A stretch of 50,836 bases of DNA from positions 1-50,836 of the forward strand of contig CALUWI010000016.1 in NCBI GenBank assembly GCA_944324465.1. Reading direction: 5' to 3'. This document shows, piece by piece, positions 45,517-50,836 of the stretch. How positions within the stretch are numbered: position 1 is the stretch's first letter; the number at the start of each line of letters is the position of its first letter. Below the pieces are notes generated by a model. The model was not told the origin of the DNA. It saw only the letters and a list, made by a program, of their open reading frames with translations, and made no database searches. The position numbers were made by a program, and so were the translations under genes. Origin of the DNA: an uncultured Mucispirillum sp. (GTDB lineage: Bacteria > Chrysiogenota > Deferribacteres > Deferribacterales > Mucispirillaceae).

Positions 45517-46671
45517 TTATTTCCTGTTTAGTTTCAAGGAAAAAGCACCTGCAAGTATAAGCAGCACACATACAAAAATAAAAGCAGTAATCAAGTTTGT
45601 AAGGTGAGAAATATAGCCAATAACAGCAGGTCCCATCAGAGAGCCTGTATAACCTATTGTAGTAACTATGGCTATAGCAGCATTTAATGAGATTTTACCT
45701 TTTACATAAGGTATTGCAGATACTGCCATAGGTATAATATTTGCAGCACCAAATCCAATAACAGCAAATCCAGTATATAGTATAATCTTATTATTAAATA
45801 TAAGGATACAGGCAATACCAAAAACAGCTGTTACAGCACTTACTGCAATAATTTTACCAGTATCAAACTTGTTTGCAAAATAATCACCTAAAAGCCTGCC
45901 AATAGTAACAGATGCAAAAAATATAGAAAATCCATAACCAGATATTTCCTTTGGAAAGTCTTTATAGTCAATTAAAAGTATAGCTGCCCAGTCAAGCATA
46001 GAACCTTCTGTCATATATGCTGCAAAACAAATAAAACCTGCAATTATTAAAAGCAGCGGCGGCATTGTAAATTTTTTATCCTGCTTTACTGTGTTTTCCA
46101 TTGAGCCGGAAGCTGCAAAGCCACGAAAAGATATAATCAGAAATATAAAAAGTATTATAAGCATTATATTTATAACAGTATTAATATTAAAACTTTTAGT
46201 TAAAAAAAATGATGCAGTTATACCGCATATAAAACTGCCACCTGAATACATGCTGTGAAAACCTGACATGAGCTTTTTATTAAAAGCCCGCTCCATATAA
46301 ACTGCCTGTATGTTGGCTGTAACATCTGCTATTCCTACACCTGCACCTAAAATAAATACTGCAGCAGTTAATGATAATGTGCCAGGCATGATATTTATAA
46401 AATAAAGTGAAAAAATCATAACAATTACAGAAAAAATAAATGTGCGTCTGCAGCCAAATCGGGAAACAAGTTTATCTGTTATCATCATTGCAGCTAATGC
46501 ACCAATGCTTAAAAACATTAGTATAGAGCCTAACTTTAAGTCATTAATATTAAGCCTTAGCTTAATAAAAGGTATGCTTAATGCCCATAATGCAACAGAA
46601 GAACCAACTATGAAAAAACCAATATAAGTAGATATTCTGTGATAAAGCCCTGCAGAAATATTGTTTTCCAT
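45517..46671 (-). CDS. MFS transporter, fucose-permease-like (first copy)
   Basis: Twelve-helix MFS protein of 384 residues, clearly paralogous to the 43928-45052 protein: both begin with a short MENN or MNN, then HRISTY, and both have a HSMYS segment and the SMLDWAAILL / VILDWSALFM pair. It is the first gene of the MFS-MarR-MFS transcript, with 25 bases between its stop and the MarR start. AGGTGG precedes its ATG. Confidence 0.83.
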   Translation of the reverse strand: MENNISAGLYHRISTYIGFFIVGSSVALWALSIPFIKLRLNINDLKLGSILMFLSIGALAAMMITDKLVSRFGCRRTFIFSVIVMIFSLYFINIMPGTLSLTAAVFILGAGVGIADVTANIQAVYMERAFNKKLMSGFHSMYSGGSFICGITASFFLTKSFNINTVINIMLIILFIFLIISFRGFAASGSMENTVKQDKKFTMPPLLLIIAGFICFAAYMTEGSMLDWAAILLIDYKDFPKEISGYGFSIFFASVTIGRLLGDYFANKFDTGKIIAVSAVTAVFGIACILIFNNKIILYTGFAVIGFGAANIIPMAVSAIPYVKGKISLNAAIAIVTTIGYTGSLMGPAVIGYISHLTNLITAFIFVCVLLILAGAFSLKLNRK

Positions 46672-46711
46672 ATACCACCTGATATTATAATTTTAGATTA
46701 TCTATTATCGG

Positions 46712-46731
46712 ATTATCTGTATAGAGATAAT
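46712..46731. promoter_or_regulatory. Candidate MarR operator
   Basis: ATTATCT and AGATAAT form a 20-base palindrome with a 6-base spacer, 41 bases before the first MFS gene start. A further ATTATCT at 46698-46704 lies alongside. Size and position suit a MarR dimer. Confidence 0.4.
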
Positions 46732-46762
46732 GTATAAAAATATTAAAGTCAAGCAAAAATTA

Positions 46763-46791
46763 TTGACAAAGTATTATTAATAAATTATATA
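46763..46791 (+). promoter_or_regulatory. Promoter of tRNA-Arg
   Basis: TTGACA (46763-46768), 17 bases, then TATATA (46786-46791), 9 bases before the tRNA. Confidence 0.7.
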
Positions 46792-46800
46792 GAATACACT

Positions 46801-46874
46801 GCCTCTGTAGCTCAGTTGGATAGAGCGACGGATTCCTAATCCGCAGGTCACAGGTTCAATTCCTGTCAGGGGCA
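46801..46874 (+). tRNA. tRNA-Arg(CCT)
   Basis: Complete cloverleaf of 74 bases. Acceptor GCCTCTG pairs with CAGGGGC (one GT pair); the D arm is GCTC...GAGC, and the T arm holds GGTTCAATTCC. The anticodon loop is TTCCTAA, so the anticodon is CCT, which reads AGG. The 3' CCA is not encoded. Its own promoter and terminator flank it. Confidence 0.95.
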
Positions 46875-46880
46875 CTTATT

Positions 46881-46904
46881 AAAGCCTTGAATATTCAAGG
46901 CTTT
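46881..46904 (+). terminator. Terminator after tRNA-Arg
   Basis: AAAGCCTTGAAT followed by ATTCAAGGCTTT is a perfect 12-bp inverted repeat (effective stem about 11 bp) followed by a T run. Confidence 0.85.
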
Positions 46905-47048
46905 TTCTGTTTTTATCATCACATAGTAAAATAATCTGTATCCCATTAGTATCCAGCCTAATAATAATCTACTGCTGTTAATTTTTATTATCTTGCTATT
47001 TACAGTTTTTCATATATAATTCTTATATTAGTATATAAGGAGGATAAT

Positions 47049-47459
47049 ATGAGCGACAAAAAAGAAATTTTAGCAGGAATTATTGACAGGAAGTTTGAAT
47101 CAAGGCTTGAAATGGTTTTACTTAAAAAAGGCATAGAGCCTGCAATATTAGATGAAGTGATAGAAGAAAGCATTTTTGATGATGATGAAGAATATTTTTA
47201 TGTTTTTGCAATCAATCACAATGCAGAAAATCACCCTGTGCATATAATTGCCTATGAAATAGAAGAAGGCAAAGTAAAAAGCCATGTATGCTGCAAAAAA
47301 ATAAAAGAAGATAAACTTACAGTTATTGATTATGCTTTTTCATTAAAAGAAGCAAGAAAGATAGCTGCAGCACTGCAGGATAAAAAAATATTTGACGATG
47401 TAAAAGTTGATTTCTGCGGTTCATGTGTTGGCAAATTATACGGCGATATTGATGATTAA
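47049..47459 (+). CDS. Small acidic protein of unknown function
   Basis: A 136-residue soluble protein, rich in Glu, Asp and Lys, without signal peptide or membrane helix. It contains two notable Cys pairs, HVCCKK and the C-terminal DFCGSCVGKLYGDI. I recognise no family. AGGAGGA at 47038-47044 is a very strong ribosome-binding site, and a terminator follows at once, so it is monocistronic. It lies between tRNA-Arg and the flagellin regulatory region. Confidence 0.75.
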   Translation: MSDKKEILAGIIDRKFESRLEMVLLKKGIEPAILDEVIEESIFDDDEEYFYVFAINHNAENHPVHIIAYEIEEGKVKSHVCCKKIKEDKLTVIDYAFSLKEARKIAAALQDKKIFDDVKVDFCGSCVGKLYGDIDD

Positions 47460-47469
47460 TTAGATTAAG

Positions 47470-47489
47470 GGCAGATTTTACAGTCTGCC
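47470..47489 (+). terminator. Terminator after the small acidic protein gene
   Basis: GGCAGA (47470-47475) pairs with TCTGCC (47484-47489), followed by seven or more T. Confidence 0.85.
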
Positions 47490-47657
47490 TTTTTTTATTT
47501 TAGTAATATAATATATTGACAGTAAAAGTAAAATATTTTTTTTAATAAAAATATAAAAAAATACTAAAGTCTTATAATTTTGCTCCGATAACTATTACAC
47601 AAGGGACAGAGAAAAGAAAAACCCCAAAGAAAAAAATGATAAGTTTAAAAAAAATGC

Positions 47658-47685
47658 TAAAGTAAATTTAAAGCTTATCCGATAA
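47658..47685 (+). promoter_or_regulatory. Candidate sigma-28 (FliA) promoter
   Basis: TAAA (47658-47661), 16 bases, then TCCGATAA (47678-47685), a 7 of 8 match to the flagellar -10 consensus GCCGATAA. It lies about 545 bases before flagellin with two terminators between, so it would mainly make a short RNA. CTTATC-C-GATAAG here is also a palindrome, so a protein-binding site is an alternative. Confidence 0.4.
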
Positions 47686-47804
47686 GTAAAATGTGAGAGA
47701 GGTTAGGAAACAAGAGCTTACTTAAAACAAGGAGCAGTTCCTAATACACATTTAAAAATTTAATAAGATATATAAAGTGGAAAATATATATCTTAAATAT
47801 TATA

Positions 47805-47825
47805 AGGTATCAAAATAGTTGAGCC
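47805..47825 (+). repeat. Terminator-linked repeat, copy 1
   Basis: AGGTATCAA, ATA and TTGAGCC in a 21-base block, 19 of 21 identical to 47928-47948. Each copy leads straight into a hairpin terminator and follows an AT-rich hairpin of 10-12 bp. Confidence 0.7.
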
Positions 47826-47848
47826 CATAAGGAAATATCCTTGTGGGC
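47823..47848 (+). terminator. Terminator 1 upstream of flagellin
   Basis: GCCCATAAGG pairs with CCTTGTGGGC over 10 bp (one GT pair) around AAATAT, followed by seven T. Confidence 0.85.
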
Positions 47849-47927
47849 TTTTTTTGTTGTCTTATTAAAAAATCAAAATTTAGTATATTAAAAATAAGTG
47901 TATATATTTTTAATATTACAGCTAAAC

Positions 47928-47948
47928 AGGTATCAAGATAATTGAGCC
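47928..47948 (+). repeat. Terminator-linked repeat, copy 2
   Basis: Second copy of the block at 47805-47825, with two substitutions. It is preceded by a 12-bp hairpin (47885-47896/47905-47916) and followed by a terminator. Confidence 0.7.
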
Positions 47949-47969
47949 GGTAAGGGTATCCTTATCGGC
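47946..47969 (+). terminator. Terminator 2 upstream of flagellin
   Basis: GCCGGTAAGG pairs with CCTTATCGGC over 10 bp around GTAT, followed by T-rich sequence. From here to the flagellin leader (47976-48181) I find no gene and no convincing promoter. Confidence 0.85.
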
Positions 47970-48181
47970 TTTTTTTGTTTCTGTAAGGCTTTATGCAAGG
48001 ACGAATAATTCTGGTTATATTTTACTAATATCATTGCGTAAAAAGGAAGTGGAGAGCCTGCAATCTTATTATAAAATTCATAACCGCAAAAAACACTAAC
48101 TTTTTAAAATGATGCAAAATTTTGACAATAGAATTGCATCTAAAAAAAGAAAAAACAAAATTAAAGGCACAAAACACTTAT

Positions 48182-48211
48182 CTATAAATTATTTGGAGAG
48201 ATAATTTATAG
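48182..48211 (+). promoter_or_regulatory. Flagellin leader hairpin with GGA in the loop (candidate CsrA site)
   Basis: CTATAAATTAT (48182-48192) pairs perfectly with ATAATTTATAG (48201-48211). The 8-base loop TTGGAGAG presents a GGA. The Shine-Dalgarno GGAGGA (48219-48224) is a second GGA site 22 bases later. This two-site layout is what CsrA uses to repress flagellin translation in Bacillus subtilis. Confidence 0.6.
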
Positions 48212-48229
48212 TAAAACTGGAGGAAAATT

Positions 48230-50515
48230 ATGGCACTTTCAATCGTTAACAACCCAACAGCAATCGGCGCACAAGGCGGCGTAAACAGCGTAAACAGCAA
48301 ACTTGCAAAAACAATAAAATCTTTATCAACTGGTTTAAGAATAAATACTGCAGCAGATGATGCATCAGGCTTAGCAGTATCTGAAAAATTAAGAGCACAA
48401 ATTTCTGGTTTAAATAAAGCAGCAACAAACGCTCAAGATGCAATATCTATGTTACAGACAGCAGAGGGAGCTATGGGCTCAATGACATCTATGGTACAGC
48501 GTATAAGAGAACTTGCAGTTCAAGCAGGTGACCCAGCTTATACTACAAATGACCGTGCAATGTTACAGCTTGAAGTAGACCAGTTAAAAGAAGAAATAGA
48601 TAGAGTATCATCATCAACAGAGTTCAACACTAAAAAACTTTTAAATGGTGATGCAGCAGCTTTATGGTCAGCTTCTACAGATGATATTGAAGCAGTAATT
48701 AAAGGTGCAGCAGTAGAAGGCAACTATAAATTATCTTATGATGTAGACCCTGGTAAAAACTCAGTATATAAATCAAACATTATGCGAGTTGGCGAAGGTC
48801 AAATGTCTTATGATATTTCAGAAAACGGCACAAGCATAACAAAATTTGATAATATCACAGGTATGATGCGTGAATCTGATATACAAATAAAAGTTAAAGG
48901 TTCAGCAGCAACAACAGCAGAAGCAGTTCTTGGTGGTGGAACAGGTGGTTTTGCAGGCATGAATGTGGCAGATTTTGCTGGAGCAAGTGCAGCAATAACA
49001 GGAAATAACTCATATTCTATAGAAATAGAAGCAGTAGGCTCAAGAAGTGGTAATAATTCTGCACAGATAAAATTCCGTGTAATGAATACAAAAACTGGTG
49101 AAATCAGTGAATGGATTAATGCAACAGTTAATGCAACAGGTGGTATTGTAGCAGGTACATCTTCAGCATCATTTAAAGGACTTGTAGGTATTGCAAACAG
49201 TGTAATGGTAGGCAGTGGTGCAACAACATTTGCTGGAGCTACTTGGGAAGCAGGGGATAAAATGCTTATCAATGTGGCAGGTGCAAGAGATGAAGCATCA
49301 GGTGGAGCATCTATACAAATAGGTTCAACTGGTTCTACTTTACATATTACTACAAGTGCAACAAGTGAAGATAAACAGCTTACTCATACAATACATACAG
49401 CACAAATGGATAAAGCAGGTAATGTATATTACGGTCAAATGGATGTAACTCTTGAAAGAGGTAAAGTAGTAACGGGTATAGGTACAATAGATATTCTTGG
49501 AGCTGGTGATGTAGCAAGTAAATATACAAAACTTTCACAGCTTGCACAGTTTACAAACTCTGATGGCAGAATGATTTTAGATAATACTCAAGAGATAAGC
49601 ATATATGCAGGCAGTGGTAAAACTGCAAAAGTAACACTTGAAGGCAGCGATACAATAGCAGACTTAGAAAGTAAATTAACTTCTGCTTTAATTGACCAGC
49701 TTGATATGGGTGCAGACAGCACAAATACTTCTGCTACAACAGTTAATAATAACTTAGTAAAATTTGTAGAAACTCCAACAGGTGGCGACCATGCAGTAGA
49801 AGGAACATTTGTAATCCAAAGTGCAGTGCTTGGTGATGAATCTAACTTAACATTTGTAGGTGATGAGGCAGTATTATCAGCATTAGGTATTACTCAAATT
49901 CAGGAAGCTGCAGACTCTGCATTAAATGTAAGAGTAACAGATGCCCACACAGGTGAGTTTATTGGAGAAGATATTGTTACAGATAACAGATTAAGAAATG
50001 TAATAGAAGGTGTAGATGTAATTATCAACCCAGAATCAGCAGCAGATGTAAACTTTGTAAATGGTAAAATGGTATTTACTGATAAACTTGGAGCAGAAGA
50101 GGCATTCCTGCACATTAAAGATAATGCAACAAAAGCTGCAGTTGGTGCAAATGAAGGACAAGTAATTGATATATCTATAGGCAGATTAGATACAGTAGGT
50201 ATGGGAATTGATGGAATAAATGTAGCAACATTTAATGATGCACAAAAAGCTATCACAAAATTAGATATGGCACTTGAACAAATATCTAAAGCAAGAGCTA
50301 CAGCTGGTGCACAAATGAACAGGTTAGAATACACAATTACTAACTTAAATACAACAAGAGAAAATATGGTATCAGCAGAAAGCCGTATAAGAGATTTAGA
50401 TATGGCTCAAGCATCAAGCGACTTAGCTGCACAACAAGTATTATTGCAGTCTGCAACAGCAATGCTTGCTCAAGCTAACCAAATACCAAGCTACGCAGCA
50501 CAATTATTACAATAA
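48230..50515 (+). CDS. Flagellin, long variant
   Basis: Filament protein of 761 residues, much longer than common flagellins (about 270-500). The conserved D0/D1 ends are complete: N-terminal about 1-140 (SLSTGLRINTAADDASGLAVSEKL, split here as SLSTGLRINTA and ADDASGLAVSEKL) and C-terminal about 90 residues (LNTTRENMVSAESRIRDLD, ending IPSYAAQLLQ). The TLR5-contact helix region MVQRIRELAVQAG is kept, so the protein is probably visible to host TLR5. The middle 500 residues are a variable Ala/Gly/Thr-rich, surface-exposed domain. CTGGAGGA gives the ribosome-binding site. The leader carries a GGA hairpin, and the 3' region carries three hairpin loops complementary to the leader, so translation is probably RNA-controlled. 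Confidence 0.95.
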   Translation: MALSIVNNPTAIGAQGGVNSVNSKLAKTIKSLSTGLRINTAADDASGLAVSEKLRAQISGLNKAATNAQDAISMLQTAEGAMGSMTSMVQRIRELAVQAGDPAYTTNDRAMLQLEVDQLKEEIDRVSSSTEFNTKKLLNGDAAALWSASTDDIEAVIKGAAVEGNYKLSYDVDPGKNSVYKSNIMRVGEGQMSYDISENGTSITKFDNITGMMRESDIQIKVKGSAATTAEAVLGGGTGGFAGMNVADFAGASAAITGNNSYSIEIEAVGSRSGNNSAQIKFRVMNTKTGEISEWINATVNATGGIVAGTSSASFKGLVGIANSVMVGSGATTFAGATWEAGDKMLINVAGARDEASGGASIQIGSTGSTLHITTSATSEDKQLTHTIHTAQMDKAGNVYYGQMDVTLERGKVVTGIGTIDILGAGDVASKYTKLSQLAQFTNSDGRMILDNTQEISIYAGSGKTAKVTLEGSDTIADLESKLTSALIDQLDMGADSTNTSATTVNNNLVKFVETPTGGDHAVEGTFVIQSAVLGDESNLTFVGDEAVLSALGITQIQEAADSALNVRVTDAHTGEFIGEDIVTDNRLRNVIEGVDVIINPESAADVNFVNGKMVFTDKLGAEEAFLHIKDNATKAAVGANEGQVIDISIGRLDTVGMGIDGINVATFNDAQKAITKLDMALEQISKARATAGAQMNRLEYTITNLNTTRENMVSAESRIRDLDMAQASSDLAAQQVLLQSATAMLAQANQIPSYAAQLLQ

Positions 50516-50522
50516 TCATAAA

Positions 50523-50547
50523 ACTCCCCCTTATTAAAAGGGGGAGT
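50523..50547 (+). terminator. Hairpin just after flagellin, weak as a terminator
   Basis: ACTCCCCCTT pairs with AAGGGGGAGT over 10 bp around ATTAA. No T run follows on the plus strand (ATAAAAAAC), so read-through into the 50.6-50.7 kb region is likely. Confidence 0.5.
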
Positions 50548-50598
50548 ATAAAAAACTTTGGCTTTTGCAAAGTAGTTTGAAAAAAATATTTTACAAAA

Positions 50599-50708
50599 TC
50601 CAAAGATATACAAAGCATCTCTCCACAGCTTTGTATATTCCACAAAAAAAGTGTAGTGCCAATACACAAAAAAGGGGTTTAGGTCCTCCAGCCTAAACCT
50701 TTTTTTTA
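50599..50708 (+). ncRNA. Candidate three-loop regulatory RNA in the flagellin 3' UTR
   Basis: Three hairpins in a row. Hairpin 1: ATATACAAAGC (50606-50616) with GCTTTGTATAT (50628-50638), loop ATCTCTCCACA. Hairpin 2: GTGTA (50651-50655) with TACAC (50663-50667), loop GTGCCAA. Hairpin 3: GGTTTAGG (50676-50683) with CCTAAACC (50692-50699), loop TCCTCCAG, then eight T. Each loop is perfectly complementary to the flagellin translation-start region: 50617-50625 to 48194-48202 (9 bases), 50655-50661 to 48231-48237 (7), 50684-50691 to 48217-48224 (8). A weak promoter (TTGCAA 50565-50570, 16 bases, TATTTT 50587-50592) could make it as a separate RNA of about 110 bases; otherwise it is the end of the flagellin mRNA. 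Confidence 0.6.
50676..50708 (+). terminator. Strong terminator closing the flagellin 3' UTR RNA
   Basis: GGTTTAGG pairs with CCTAAACC, extended by GT and AT pairs outward, followed by a run of T to 50707. This is probably the true end of the flagellin transcript. Confidence 0.85.
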
Positions 50709-50836
50709 TGGATAAGTATATAAAAATATTTCTGTATTTAAGGTATTCTTATATAGGTTGAGCCTGTGAAAAAAAGTCTGTAAATAGTGCAAACTTAAGT
50801 TTTCTATGATATACTAAAAAAATATGAAAGGAGCTT
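50709..50836 (+). promoter_or_regulatory. Leader of a gene starting beyond the window
   Basis: A TATACT at 50810-50815 could be a -10 box, and AAAGGAG at 50827-50833 is a Shine-Dalgarno, so a coding region should start within about 10 bases after the window end. AAGGTAT and TTGAGCC near 50740-50765 faintly resemble the terminator-linked repeat at 47805 but lack the hairpin. Confidence 0.4.

Larger units (their letters stand above)
47693..47855 (+). ncRNA. Candidate sigma-28-driven small RNA with GGA motifs
   Basis: A transcript from the sigma-28-like promoter to the terminator at 47823-47848 would be about 160 bases. It holds four GGA motifs: in TTAGGAA (47703-47709), ACAAGGA (47727-47733, a match to the CsrA core), a hairpin loop (GTGGAA, 47777-47782, loop of the 47764-47773/47786-47795 stem) and the terminator stem (AAGGAA). 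No start codon fits a ribosome-binding site. A CsrA-titrating RNA is one possibility. Confidence 0.3.

Noticed and set aside
48122-48150. TTGACA at 48122-48127 as the flagellin promoter
   Set aside because: No -10 hexamer lies at 16-18 bases; the sequence there is A-rich without TATAAT-like order. A sigma-54 -24/-12 pair was also sought in 47976-48181 and not found.
50740-50765. Third copy of the terminator-linked block
   Set aside because: AAGGTAT and TTGAGCC are present, but the middle differs and no terminator hairpin follows within the window.

Overview
The window is AT-rich chromosomal DNA (roughly 30% GC by eye) from a Gram-negative, flagellated bacterium. It carries lapA/lapB, several lipoproteins, a Csd6/Csd4-like cell-shape pair and a very long flagellin. 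Gene content and the style of the proteins fit a Deferribacterota member such as the spiral gut bacterium Mucispirillum; this is inference from the sequence, not a database match. Nearly everything is chromosomal housekeeping. I see no insertion sequence, prophage or CRISPR array.

Layout. 0.3-6.4 kb (+): glyS, a soluble sensor histidine kinase, a radical SAM enzyme and a multi-cluster ferredoxin-like protein. 6.4-7.6 kb (-): an M24-fold protein that seems to have lost its metal site. 7.9-9.0 kb (-): a candidate structured small RNA and a lipoprotein whose promoter contains a poly-C tract. 9.1-14.8 kb (-): the conserved order dprA-topA-trmFO-xerC. 14.9-20.8 kb (+): an rRNA methyltransferase-like gene, a Csd6/Pgp2-like and a Csd4/Pgp1-like peptidoglycan hydrolase pair, thiE and thiL. 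20.8-29.0 kb (+): a FapA/DUF342 protein, an ExeA-like ATPase with an SH3 domain, trkA, trkH and hypF. 29.7-37.5 kb (+): a DUF4340 protein, gpsA, ilvE, polA, a GAF-GGDEF diguanylate cyclase and hisD. 37.6-43.9 kb (-): a second poly-C-promoter lipoprotein, then HIT-lapA-lapB-mutS-zinc ribbon-cyclophilin-like lipoprotein, transcribed right to left. 43.9-46.7 kb (-): two paralogous MFS transporters around a MarR regulator. 46.8-50.8 kb (+): tRNA-Arg(CCT), a small acidic protein, a 770-base noncoding stretch with tandem terminator units, and flagellin with its 5' and 3' regulatory RNA.

Two observations stand out. First, the 3' untranslated region of the flagellin gene (50.60-50.71 kb) folds into three consecutive hairpins. 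Their loops are perfectly complementary (9, 7 and 8 bases) to three sites in the flagellin ribosome-binding region: a GGA hairpin loop, the start codon and the Shine-Dalgarno sequence. The first and third of these sites are also the candidate CsrA sites. This looks like an undescribed three-loop kissing RNA, or a 5'-3' UTR contact, that controls flagellin translation. Second, two paralogous lipoprotein genes about 29 kb apart have the same promoter design. Each has TTGACATT, then a run of 8 or 9 C, then ATG and a -10 box, so slippage in the run changes the -35/-10 spacing. That predicts phase-variable expression of a small lipoprotein family.
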